From NCBI GenBank assembly GCA_910589075.1, contig CAJUSK010000012.1, positions 124,001 to 188,000 on the forward strand: DNA of 64,000 nt, read 5' to 3'. This DNA comes from an uncultured Lachnospiraceae bacterium (GTDB lineage: Bacteria; Bacillota; Clostridia; Lachnospirales; Lachnospiraceae). Within the stretch, counting starts at the first letter, position 1; each line of letters opens with the position of its first letter. This document shows positions 26,536 to 34,109 of this stretch, one piece after another. Made by a program: the position numbers and the translations under genes. The notes under the pieces were generated by a model. The model was not told the DNA's origin, did no database searches, and worked only from the letters and a program-made list of their open reading frames with translations.

Positions 26536-26960
26536 ATGTAGGCAAAATTGAAGAAGGCTTTGTGCTGGACCATATCAAAGCAGGAAAGAGCCTTTCCATC
26601 TATCATCATTTACAGCTTGACAAACTGGACTGCACCGTGGCAATCATCAAAAACGCACGCAGCAGCAAAAAGGGCAGAAAAGATATACTGAAAGTGGAAT
26701 GTGACATTGATACACTGAACCTGGATATTCTGGGTTTTATTGATCACACCATCACAGTGAACGTCATCAAAGACGGAAGAATTGTGGAAAAAAGACAACT
26801 TTCCCTGCCAAAGGAAATCAAAAACGTCATACAGTGTAAAAACCCGCGCTGCATCACTTCCATCGAACAGGGACTGCCACATATTTTCGTCCTGACCGAT
26901 CCGGAAAAAGAAGTGTACCGCTGTAAATACTGCGAGGAAAAATGCAGACAGAGATGGTAA
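26529..26960 (+). CDS. pyrI: Aspartate carbamoyltransferase, regulatory subunit
   Basis: 143 aa. N-terminal allosteric domain (residues 1-95, VGKIEEGFVLDHIKAGK) and C-terminal zinc domain with four Cys at 103, 108, 132 and 135 (CKNPRC...CKYC). It binds nucleotide effectors and assembles with PyrB into the dodecameric enzyme. GGAGG lies about seven bases before the ATG; the start overlaps pyrB, so the two chains are made together. Confidence 0.96.
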   Translation: MLNVGKIEEGFVLDHIKAGKSLSIYHHLQLDKLDCTVAIIKNARSSKKGRKDILKVECDIDTLNLDILGFIDHTITVNVIKDGRIVEKRQLSLPKEIKNVIQCKNPRCITSIEQGLPHIFVLTDPEKEVYRCKYCEEKCRQRW

Positions 26961-26990
26961 TATCATCAGATCAAACACATATATAACATA

Positions 26991-27030
26991 TAGAAAGTAC
27001 GCTTTGCGAACTTTCTGTTGTCATAAATGA
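26991..27030. repeat. Interspersed hairpin repeat, single copy
   Basis: GAAAGT-A-CGC-TTT-GCG-A-ACTTTC followed by TGTTGTCATAAATGAAAA. About 33 of 36 bases match the unit at 24654-24691, and the differences leave the hairpin able to pair. It lies in the leader of the bacteriohemerythrin gene. Confidence 0.7.
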
Positions 27031-27047
27031 AAAGGAGAATACCCATT

Positions 27048-27434
27048 ATGTACGAGTTTAAAGACAATTACAAAACAGGAATCGATTTCGTGGACCAGGA
27101 ACACAAGAGGCTGTTTGAAATCGCCGAGGAAGCTTATCAGTTACAGCAAAATGAATTTATCCCCGATAAATATGACAATATCGTCACAATTCTGGAAAAT
27201 CTGAGAGATTACACAAAGTTCCATTTCGAACATGAAGAAAACTATATGAAAGAAATCGGTTATAAGGGCATGTTCACGCAAAAAGTGCAGCACGACGCAT
27301 TTATCGCCAAACTGGAAGGGCTCGATCTGGAATCTCTGGATGAGAACAGCGATGAGGCAATCAGTGATATTCTTACTTTCCTGACAGACTGGCTGGTAGA
27401 GCATATTCTGAATGTGGATAAACTGATTGGTTAA
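27048..27434 (+). CDS. Bacteriohemerythrin
   Basis: 128 aa. The di-iron ligands of hemerythrin are in order: His19 (VDQEHKRLF), His59 and Glu63 with His62 (KFHFEHEEN), His82 (QHDAF), His119 and Asp124 (EHILNVDKLIG). The protein reversibly binds O2 and is common in anaerobes, for oxygen sensing, storage or scavenging. An upstream ATG at 27027 is in frame, but AAGGAG lies between it and the ATG at 27048, which gives the family N-terminus. Strong hairpin terminator follows. Confidence 0.93.
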   Translation: MYEFKDNYKTGIDFVDQEHKRLFEIAEEAYQLQQNEFIPDKYDNIVTILENLRDYTKFHFEHEENYMKEIGYKGMFTQKVQHDAFIAKLEGLDLESLDENSDEAISDILTFLTDWLVEHILNVDKLIG

Positions 27435-27443
27435 TACATATGT

Positions 27444-27478
27444 ATACGGGGAAATTCAATTCATGAATTTCCCCGTAT
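27444..27478. terminator. Bidirectional terminator after bacteriohemerythrin
   Basis: ATACGGGGAAATTCA and its complement TGAATTTCCCCGTAT with a 5-base loop: perfect 15-bp stem between two convergent genes. Confidence 0.8.
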
Positions 27479-27548
27479 ATGGATTTTGATCCTCCGGAAA
27501 GCTGATGATCTTCTATGAAACGGCTGCTTTTCCCCACCCAAAATAAAT

Positions 27549-28322
27549 TCAGTTCCCGCACTCCACACTGATCCGGTTAAAGATCCCCATCACCTCTTCC
27601 GTATCCATCCGTTTCTTTTCCTCACCTGATTTATCCAGTATGATTTTCCCCTCATGGAGCATCACCAGCCGGTTTCCATATTCCAGTGCATAACGCAGAT
27701 TATGGGTTACCATGATGGTTGTCACACCTTTTTCCCGGACAATCCTGTCTGTCAGCTTCATGATGATTTCAGCCGTTCCGGGATCCAGCGCCGCGGTATG
27801 TTCATCCAGAATCAGGAAATCAATGGGTGTCATCGTAGACATCAGCAGCGCCAACGCCTGTCTCTGCCCGCCGGACAAATCGCCTACGCGAGTATACAGC
27901 TTATCTTCCAGTCCCAGATTCAACTGTGCCAACAGCTCCCGGTAATGCTCCATTCTGCCTTTCTGTACGCCTTTTCTTAAACTATATCTTCTGCCCTTAT
28001 TGTCCGCAAGAGACATATTTTCCAGAATTGTCATGGAGGGACAGGTGCCTCTGGACGGGTCCTGGTACACTCTGCCGGTCTTTCTGTGCCGCAGATGTAC
28101 TTTCTTATGGGTCATGTCCTCTCCATTGACCAGTATGCTTCCCCCGTCGGTATCAATACTTCCGCAGATGAGATTCAGCAGAGAAGTTTTTCCTGAACCG
28201 TTACTTCCCACCACGGATACAAATTCCCCGTCCCGGACGGTGAAATCAAAGTGATCAAACAGGCACATCTCATTGATGGTGCCCGGATGATACTGTTTTG
28301 TTATGTTCTGTAATACCAGCAT
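27549..28322 (-). CDS. ABC transporter ATPase, TrpX/ABC_sub_bind-type importer
   Basis: 257 aa. Walker A VVGSNGSGKTSLL (residues about 36-46), signature LSGGQRQALALLMS, Walker B LILDEHTAALDPG and the switch His in MVTHNLRYAL. It powers the permease (28270-29199), whose end it overlaps by 53 bp; GAGGG upstream of its own ATG shows the overlap is real. Downstream gene of the T-box-controlled operon. The family pairs with solute-binding proteins of PF04392 and is linked in several Firmicutes to amino-acid uptake. Confidence 0.92.
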   Translation of the reverse strand: MLVLQNITKQYHPGTINEMCLFDHFDFTVRDGEFVSVVGSNGSGKTSLLNLICGSIDTDGGSILVNGEDMTHKKVHLRHRKTGRVYQDPSRGTCPSMTILENMSLADNKGRRYSLRKGVQKGRMEHYRELLAQLNLGLEDKLYTRVGDLSGGQRQALALLMSTMTPIDFLILDEHTAALDPGTAEIIMKLTDRIVREKGVTTIMVTHNLRYALEYGNRLVMLHEGKIILDKSGEEKKRMDTEEVMGIFNRISVECGN

Positions 28323-29199
28323 CGCTTTTCACCCTCTTTTTCCGCTCCATCCCCAGCACCAGAATTGCCAGGAACAGTACTGCCGTTATCAGTTTCAAAT
28401 CACTGGAGGAAAGCCCCATTCTGATGGCAAGAGCCACACAGCCTTTGTAAATCAGGGAACCCAGCACCACGCTGGTCGTTACTTTCCACAGTGTCAGCTT
28501 CCGAAACAGGCTGGTGCCAATGATCACGCTTGCCAGGCCGATTACCACTGTGCCCGTACCCACGGATATATCAAAAAAGCGCTGTTGCTGGGCAAACATA
28601 CATCCGCTCATTGCCACCAGTCCATTGGCAATGGAAAGCCCTGCAATTTTCACCAGTCCTGTATCCACTCCCAAAGAAGTGACAATGGTGTCATTATCTC
28701 CCACCGCCCGGAGGAGCAGGCCGGACTTTGTACGCAAATACCAGTCCAGCAAACCTTTGGTTATCACAGTGATCAGCAGGATCATCAGCACTGTCCGGAA
28801 ATTTTCCAACAGGCCCCCGCATACACGGTTCACCAGTTTATTGTCAAACAGAGTTTCCATATTGTAAACAGGCAGATTCGCCTTTCCCGCAATACGCAGA
28901 TTTACTGTGTACAATGCGGTCATCATGATAATGCCGGACAAAAGATCCCTGACTTTCAATTTCACATGAATGCAACCTGTCAGCATTCCCACAAAAGCGC
29001 CCGCCAGAAAGCAGACCGGGAGGGTAAAAGCGGGAGGAATTCCCCGGATAATCAGGACACAGGCGATGGCTGCCCCCATGGGGAAGCTGCCATCTACCGT
29101 AAGATCCGGAAAATCCAGTATTTTATAGGTGATATAAACGCCGAGTCCCATTATCCCATAGATCAGACCCTGCTCCAAAACACTGAGTAATAATGCCAC
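28270..29199 (-). CDS. ABC transporter permease, branched-chain-type fold
   Basis: 309 aa, eight to nine hydrophobic segments, with the GLGVYITYKILDFPDLTVDGSFPMGAA opening of BPD_transp_2 permeases that work with ABC_sub_bind proteins. The cytoplasmic loop VLGSLIYKGCVAL and the basic tail ERKKRVKSDAG face the ATPase. Start is GTG at 29199 with AGGAG nine bases upstream. Middle gene of the operon. Confidence 0.9.
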   Translation of the reverse strand: MALLLSVLEQGLIYGIMGLGVYITYKILDFPDLTVDGSFPMGAAIACVLIIRGIPPAFTLPVCFLAGAFVGMLTGCIHVKLKVRDLLSGIIMMTALYTVNLRIAGKANLPVYNMETLFDNKLVNRVCGGLLENFRTVLMILLITVITKGLLDWYLRTKSGLLLRAVGDNDTIVTSLGVDTGLVKIAGLSIANGLVAMSGCMFAQQQRFFDISVGTGTVVIGLASVIIGTSLFRKLTLWKVTTSVVLGSLIYKGCVALAIRMGLSSSDLKLITAVLFLAILVLGMERKKRVKSDAGITEHNKTVSSGHHQ

Positions 29200-29232
29200 G
29201 ATTCTCTCTCCTGACCGATTACCGGGCGTACT

Positions 29233-30231
29233 TTATTCCACGGTAATCTCTGTAAATTTTTCTGTTGCCTCACTGACCATTTCTTCCGGAATGGCCAGAC
29301 CAATCTGATCTGCCGCTGCCGTGTTGATATACAGGCTGGCAGCCGAAATCACTTCACAGGACATTTCAGAAGCCTTCGCCTCTCCTTTCAACACTTTGGC
29401 TGCCATATCGCCCGTCTGCCTGCCCAATGCCACATAATCCAGCCCCATGGAAGCCACACAGCCATTTTTCACCTGTTCCACTTCAGAGCCAAATACGGGT
29501 ATCTTCTGCTTATTCGCCTCATCCAGTACAGTCTGCAATGCGGATACCACCGTATTGTCCGTCAGGTTGGTAATACAGTCCACTTTCGCCGCCATATCCG
29601 CCGCTGCCATCGGTACTTCTGCAATGGTGTTAATGCCCGTATCCACGATTTCAAAACCGTATGCCGCTGCCTCCGCTTTATACTGTGCCACGGTACTCAC
29701 CGAATTGGCCTCACTTGTAGTATAAATAATGCCGATCTTTTCCGCCTCCGGCAGCATCCGGCGGATCATGGCAAGCTGTTCCCTGACAGGCAGCGCATCA
29801 CTGGTTCCCGTAATATTGCCCACACTGCTTCCATCCGCTTTGACCAGGCCGGCCCCCTTTGGATCGGAAACTGCCGTATAAATAACGGGAATATCAGAAT
29901 TGATACAGGAATTGTAAGCGCTCATGGCAGCAGGGGTGGCAATGGCGCAAATCAGATCCACTTTCTGGGACACATAAGAATCGGCAATGGTGCTGGCCGT
30001 CCCCATATCCGCCTGGGCATTGTCATATAGAACCGTCAAGTTTTTTCCCTCTTCAATGCCGGCCTGCGCCAATCCCTCCAGAAATCCCGTTTTGCAGTTA
30101 TCCAGAGAACCATGCTCCGCAAACTGAACAATGCCTATGGTATACCGGGTTTCTCCCGCCGGCTTCCCGCATGCTGTCAACACCAGCGCTGCCGCTGCCG
30201 CCATCAAAAATGCCATTTTTCTCTTTTTCAT
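29233..30231 (-). CDS. ABC transporter substrate-binding lipoprotein (PF04392 type)
   Basis: 332 aa. Lipoprotein signal with Cys21 (LVLTAC). The domain pattern YTIGIVQFAEHGSLDNCKTGFLEGLAQAGIEEGKN, LICAIATPAAMSAYN, IPVIYTAVSDPKGAGLV, and GIIYTTSEANS is that of ABC_sub_bind (TrpX-like) proteins. In streptococci such a system takes up tryptophan. The ORF runs 61 codons further upstream through the leader, but AAAGGAGG is spaced for the ATG at 30231. The T-box leader 190 bp upstream implies regulation by an uncharged tRNA; the T-box itself does not look Trp-specific (see leader). Confidence 0.92.
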   Translation of the reverse strand: MKKRKMAFLMAAAAALVLTACGKPAGETRYTIGIVQFAEHGSLDNCKTGFLEGLAQAGIEEGKNLTVLYDNAQADMGTASTIADSYVSQKVDLICAIATPAAMSAYNSCINSDIPVIYTAVSDPKGAGLVKADGSSVGNITGTSDALPVREQLAMIRRMLPEAEKIGIIYTTSEANSVSTVAQYKAEAAAYGFEIVDTGINTIAEVPMAAADMAAKVDCITNLTDNTVVSALQTVLDEANKQKIPVFGSEVEQVKNGCVASMGLDYVALGRQTGDMAAKVLKGEAKASEMSCEVISAASLYINTAAADQIGLAIPEEMVSEATEKFTEITVE

Positions 30232-30315
30232 AATACATCCTCCTTTGCTCCCCGTGAGTCTGTAAAGAACCGCAAAGTCTCCCGTTTCTGTGACATGCTT
30301 CCCGTCATGATTTGC

Positions 30316-30416
30316 CGGACGAGAACAAAAGTGCGTTTCGCACACTCTCGCGTCCGAATTTTCCGGAAAGCGCAGCTTTTGTTCCGCGCGCGAAGCCTGC
30401 AAACCTATTGTCATGA
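30316..30416. repeat. Large imperfect palindrome in the ABC-operon leader
   Basis: GAACAAAAGTGCG (30323-30335) pairs with CGCAGCTTTTGTTC (30371-30384), one base bulged, with TTTC/GAAA inside, and CGGACGAGA/TCTCGCGTCCG crosses it. The block ends in CTATTGTCATGAATAAAAAAC, the same tail (TTGTCATGAAT) that follows the repeat units at 24654. It separates the T-box terminator from the ABC genes. Function unknown. Confidence 0.55.
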
Positions 30417-30418
30417 AT

Positions 30419-30690
30419 AAAAAACGCCTCAGACAGATGTCTGAGGCGCTAATCTACATTATCGCGGTACCACTCAACTTGACCTTTTACAAAAAGGCCC
30501 TCTTATTTCATGTACTTCATACATGCCGCATGGATAACGGGTACGGTTCCCGGCAGCGCCTACTTGCATTGACTTACGTTCGGACTGCCCTCGAAAGCCC
30601 ATTCAGCAAATATCTCCATGCTGCAATCCCACCATCTGCAGCTCTCTGGTATGGTATCCATTAGCCTACTCCTCTTTCTCACAGGTTTAT
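30419..30690 (-). promoter_or_regulatory. T-box riboswitch leader of the ABC transporter
   Basis: On the minus strand: Stem I with AGAGAG (30642-30647), a GGTGG distal loop, and AGTAGG (30559-30564) after the specifier region; then CCGTTATC (30533-30540), the T-box core AGTGGTACCGCG (30463-30474), and a terminator of 11 perfect base pairs, CGCCTCAGACA/TGTCTGAGGCG (30425-30448), with six A/U. The codon next to AGTAGG reads GCA, TGC or ATG depending on register. The variable T-box base (UGG-U-ACC) should pair with an A73 discriminator, which fits Ala or Met but not the G73 of tRNA-Trp or U73 of tRNA-Cys. Confidence 0.9.
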
Positions 30691-30705
30691 TTTTATTTTT
30701 TTATT

Positions 30706-30734
30706 ACTCTAATACGTTTCGGTTCAAATGTCAA
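30706..30734 (-). promoter_or_regulatory. Promoter of the T-box leader
   Basis: TTGACA, 17 bp, TAGAGT on the minus strand, followed by an A/T-rich start region and then Stem I. Confidence 0.7.
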
Positions 30735-30852
30735 GAAGATTTTTGTGTTTTACACGATAATTTACACAATAATGACAGGTGCAACTGCAAAAGCGAAAGC
30801 AAATGCCGCCGCGGGAGCCCTGGTTTTATTCGCTCCGAAATATCCCATTTCA

Positions 30853-31731
30853 TCATTCAATCGGTTTCAGATAGAAGCCGCCATAAAAATCTTCGGACTT
30901 AAATGTATTGATGATCACATGGGGATCTGTCTTGTGCATCAGTTTTGCAATATCCTGGATCTCATAACTGGAAACAACGGTGTGCAGCAGGCTGATTTTC
31001 TTGCCGCTGTATCCGCCGATGCCGTCAACCCTGGAAACGCCATGCCGGTACTCTGCCACATAGGCTTTGATGATCTCATCCGGTTTGGTCGTCGTAACCT
31101 GCATGGTCATACGCTCGTACCGGTGATAGAAAGAATCAATGGTCTTTGTGGAAATAAACTGGAACAAAATGGAGTAACCTGCATACTCCCAGCCAAACAT
31201 AAATCCGAAAATGGTAATCAACGCTGCATTAAATACAAAGACATAACTCCAGATGGACTTGCCTTTTTTATTGGAAATATACAGCGCCACAAAATCCACG
31301 CCTCCGGTGGACGCGTTGCCTTTCAATGCGATCACTGTCATAATGCCGTAAGAGAATCCTCCAAAGATCACGTTCAGCAGAACATCGTCAAATAAAGGCG
31401 CAAAATTCAGGATCTTCAGAAAAAAGCTGGCAAAAAATACTTGTAACAGTGAGAAAAAGGTAAAGCGTTTGCTGATACTTTTACTGCACAATATAGCTAC
31501 CGGAATGTTCAAAACCAGCATGCCCACGGAAACGGAAAACGTAAATCCGAAAAATGTGGAGGTGATCTTTTCAACCAGAATGGCAACCCCCGTAAAACCG
31601 CTGGAGAGCAGGTTGATCGGATTCATAAAAATCTGCAGAATCGCTGCCTGCAAAAATCCTGCCACCAGTACACTCGTAAAGGTAATGACATACCGCACTT
31701 TTTCATTGCTTCTTAACGTTCGAAAATTCAT
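30853..31731 (-). CDS. YitT-family membrane protein with DUF2179 tail
   Basis: 292 aa. Five to six membrane helices (residues about 15-205) with the ILQIFMNPINLLSSGFTGVAIL opening and the STGGVDFVALYIS block of YitT proteins; residues 210-290 are a cytoplasmic DUF2179 domain (GVSRVDGIGGYSGKKISLLHTVVSSYEI, then DPHVIINTFKSEDFYGGF). Function of the family is not known; the DUF2179 fold resembles small-molecule or nucleotide sensing domains. Its ATG overlaps the cutC stop by four bases, so it is the last gene of that transcript. Confidence 0.9.
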   Translation of the reverse strand: MNFRTLRSNEKVRYVITFTSVLVAGFLQAAILQIFMNPINLLSSGFTGVAILVEKITSTFFGFTFSVSVGMLVLNIPVAILCSKSISKRFTFFSLLQVFFASFFLKILNFAPLFDDVLLNVIFGGFSYGIMTVIALKGNASTGGVDFVALYISNKKGKSIWSYVFVFNAALITIFGFMFGWEYAGYSILFQFISTKTIDSFYHRYERMTMQVTTTKPDEIIKAYVAEYRHGVSRVDGIGGYSGKKISLLHTVVSSYEIQDIAKLMHKTDPHVIINTFKSEDFYGGFYLKPIE

Positions 31732-32468
31732 ATCGTCTCAACCAGCCTCTTCACCAACGCCTCATCTACGATTTCATATGCATCCCTGTGGGGCTGCTCC
31801 GTATAGGAGTAGGATACATCCGGCCCGTTGGTAGTCGGATCGCAAAGCCATCCCTTACAGGAACTGTGTACCTGCCAGATACCGGTCTTTTCCATCAGTT
31901 CTGCGGCATTACCCGCATTGACACCACTGCCCGCCAAAATCTGTATCCGGTCGCCGTATTTCTTCTGGAGAGCGGCAATCTGCTCCGCGCCATCCATGGC
32001 CTTTGCCTTACCGCCGCTGGTGAGAACACGGCAAATTCCCATATCAATCAGCGCTTCCATGGCGCTGTCCTGATCCTGTACACAATCAAATGCCCGATGG
32101 AACACGGCCTCTCCGTGGTATCGGTCTATAATCTGAACGATCTTTCGTATCTGTGCCTCATGAAGCCTTGCCTGCGCATCCAGACATCCGAAAGCAATGC
32201 CGTCAGCGCCGTTTTTCATCAACAGTTCCGTATCCTGTTCCATCACTTCAAAGTCTGTATCACTGTAACAAAAGCCTGCCGCCCTGGGCCGTACCATCGC
32301 CACCACATTCAGATCCGTATGCTTTTTTGTCAGAAGCAACGTCCCCACAGACGGCGTCAGTCCCCCCAGATACAGCGCACTGTTCAGTTCGATACGCTTT
32401 GCACCTCCGCGATAAGCCGCCAGCGCGTCTTCATAGCTTCCGCAACAGATTTCCACTATTTTTTCCAT
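31728..32468 (-). CDS. cutC: CutC-family TIM-barrel protein
   Basis: 246 aa. IVEICCGSYEDALAAYRGGAKRIELNSALYLGGLTPSVGTL is the CutC signature N-terminus; FHRAFDCVQD and ILTSGGKAKAMDG-like RVLTSGGKAKA are the barrel-mouth blocks. Named for copper homeostasis, but direct copper handling in this family is doubtful; several occur beside sugar-catabolic genes. Here it follows the MupG-like gene, and its ATG is 178 bp after that stop, beyond two hairpins. Coupled to yitT. Confidence 0.9.
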   Translation of the reverse strand: MEKIVEICCGSYEDALAAYRGGAKRIELNSALYLGGLTPSVGTLLLTKKHTDLNVVAMVRPRAAGFCYSDTDFEVMEQDTELLMKNGADGIAFGCLDAQARLHEAQIRKIVQIIDRYHGEAVFHRAFDCVQDQDSAMEALIDMGICRVLTSGGKAKAMDGAEQIAALQKKYGDRIQILAGSGVNAGNAAELMEKTGIWQVHSSCKGWLCDPTTNGPDVSYSYTEQPHRDAYEIVDEALVKRLVETI

Positions 32469-32532
32469 ATTGTCACCCTCACGCCTGAATCATTTTCTTT
32501 TGTAACAGTTTCGTCAAACAGAACTGTTACCT

Positions 32533-32619
32533 GCAAACTCCATTGATCACTGCCTGCGGCAATGGGAGTTTGCACCCATGAATCGTTCACTTGCGGTCTG
32601 CCCGGTCAATGTGCAGACC
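32533..32619. repeat. Two hairpins between the MupG-like gene and cutC
   Basis: GCAAACTCCATTG (32533-32545) pairs with CAATGGGAGTTTGC (32560-32573), one bulge; GGTCTGC (32595-32601) pairs with GCAGACC (32613-32619). Neither is followed by a U-tract on the minus strand, so they look like RNA-processing or stabilising hairpins rather than terminators. GGTCTGC...GCAGACC recurs at 36224-36248. Confidence 0.6.
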
Positions 32620-32645
32620 TGATTTCAGCTTGTTCTATCGTTCCG

Positions 32646-33734
32646 TTAAATTGTCAGCGCAAAGCTGTAAGCCGGTTTGATGCAGTCCAGTAAAAGCTGT
32701 TCCCCGCCATCCACATGGCCCACATAATTATAGACATCATCCGCTTTTATCTCGCTCAGTACGATCATCAGTTCTCCCGCATAATGTTTCAGATGATCGT
32801 TGACAATGATCACATCGCCTCTGGTAAACAGTTCCTTGCCGTTTGGCCGGGGCACAATGGATTTGTCTTTATATTCTACTCTGGGCCAGCTTGATCTGAC
32901 AACCAGTTCATTGCAGTCGTCCCTGGACATATGGATATCGCAAGTGATAATCTCTTTTTCTATCTCAGAAATGCCTTCGGCTGCATTCACTTTGATCATA
33001 ATTTTGCTCAGGTCGGTTTCCGCCATGGCTTTCAGCTCCGCCTCACTGGCAAAGGCATTGCCGATGAGGAAATCATTGATCAGCCCCATGGCATTCAAAT
33101 GTCTGAGCTGCAGGTCAATGGGCAGGTCACGGTGGATCTCCAGTGTGGGAAGCCCGTCATATACTTCCCAGGGCCCATGGGTATGCGGCTCATGACTGGT
33201 CACAAAAGCCGCATTATTCAGTCCCAGCGGCTGATACCAACTGTTCAGCTCCTGCCACCGGGAAAGTCCCATACCCGTATTTCTCTGGGGATAAAAATTA
33301 CTGCAAAGGCACATATTGCCGCGGTCTGCGCCCTTTTTGATCATTACGTCCAGCGCCTGGGTGGAGGAAGCATTGTATTCAATCATAATGCCATAGGGAT
33401 TTTTGGTGATGGCAATATCCTCGGCATCACTAAAATGTTCGTCCAGACGGATGATGTCCACATTCATTTCCGCGAAAACGGACAGATCACGCGGCCCTGC
33501 GCCCAGTCTTTTAAAAACAGCTCCGTTTGTATCCACCGATACTTTGAGACCATTCTCATGAGCCACCTTGCAAAACTCTGTAAAGTCCCGTTTGATCGTC
33601 TCTTTATCCTCTTCCACGGACAACAGACAGGTAAATACGCGCTGAAAACCGTATTTCCCCGCCAGTTTCATATATTCATAGCATTTTTCTCTGGGTGCCC
33701 GCTCCGGGTATACAGAGATGCCGAGTCTTTTCAT
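32646..33734 (-). CDS. MupG-like TIM-barrel hydrolase (DUF871)
   Basis: 362 aa. The start MKRLGISVYPERAPREKCYEYMKLAGKYGFQRVFTCLLS and the blocks VSVDTNGAVFKRLGAGPRDL, IIRLDEHFSD, IEYNASS and NFYPQRNTGM are those of DUF871 proteins. S. aureus MupG of this family cleaves MurNAc-6-phosphate-GlcNAc, a PTS product; the natural substrate here is unproven. A C-terminal domain (about 250-362) with a beta-rich cyclophilin-like fold follows. The ORF can start at a TTG two codons earlier, but GGAGG is spaced for the ATG at 33734. It follows the triple hairpin repeat. Confidence 0.85.
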   Translation of the reverse strand: MKRLGISVYPERAPREKCYEYMKLAGKYGFQRVFTCLLSVEEDKETIKRDFTEFCKVAHENGLKVSVDTNGAVFKRLGAGPRDLSVFAEMNVDIIRLDEHFSDAEDIAITKNPYGIMIEYNASSTQALDVMIKKGADRGNMCLCSNFYPQRNTGMGLSRWQELNSWYQPLGLNNAAFVTSHEPHTHGPWEVYDGLPTLEIHRDLPIDLQLRHLNAMGLINDFLIGNAFASEAELKAMAETDLSKIMIKVNAAEGISEIEKEIITCDIHMSRDDCNELVVRSSWPRVEYKDKSIVPRPNGKELFTRGDVIIVNDHLKHYAGELMIVLSEIKADDVYNYVGHVDGGEQLLLDCIKPAYSFALTI

Positions 33735-33766
33735 ACTCAAATCCCTCCTGTTTTATTCCAGCTTTA

Positions 33767-34096
33767 TTCCAGTTCCGCTACATTCCGGACAATACCCCTG
33801 CTCTGAAAGGTTTTTCCATCCCCTTCGTGGCTGTAAAATCCTTTCGGGCATTGTCCGGAATTTCGCTGTTTTTATTCCTGTTTTATTCCTGTTCCGCTAC
33901 ATTCCGGACAATGCCTCTGCTCTGAAAGGTTTTTCCATCCCCTTCGTGGCTGTAAAATCCTTTCGGGCACTGTCCGGAATTCCGCTGTTTTTTTCCAGTT
34001 CCGCTACATTCCGGACAATGCCCCTGCTCTGAAAGGCTTTTCCATCCCCTTCGTGGCTGTAAAATCCTTTCGGGCACTGTCCGGAATTTCGCTGTT
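33767..34096. repeat. Triple tandem repeat of a nested hairpin RNA element
   Basis: Three copies with left arms starting near 33781, 33900 and 34007 (periods 119 and 107 bp). Each has outer arms ATTCCGGACAATGCCC / GGGCATTGTCCGGAAT (about 16 bp) enclosing GAAAGG/CCTTTC and TTTT/AAAA inner pairs. On the minus strand, arm differences appear as G-U wobbles, so the pairing is kept; on the plus strand the same sites would be A-C mismatches. They lie between the M20 peptidase stop and the MupG-like gene. This fills the 33735-34109 gap. Confidence 0.85.
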
Positions 34097-34109
34097 TTTG
34101 TTCCTGTTT

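Noticed and set aside
30419..30690. Tryptophan T-box for a tryptophan importer
   Set aside because: No TGG in the specifier region, and the T-box variable base does not suit the usual G73 of tRNA-Trp.
33883..34077. 64-codon minus-strand frame across the hairpin repeats
   Set aside because: It has a CPECSGTG segment, but it is a read-through of the repeated hairpin arms, and has no spaced ribosome site.
33767..34096. CRISPR-like array
   Set aside because: Units are 107-119 bp, contiguous and self-complementary across their whole length, with no unique spacers and no cas genes nearby.
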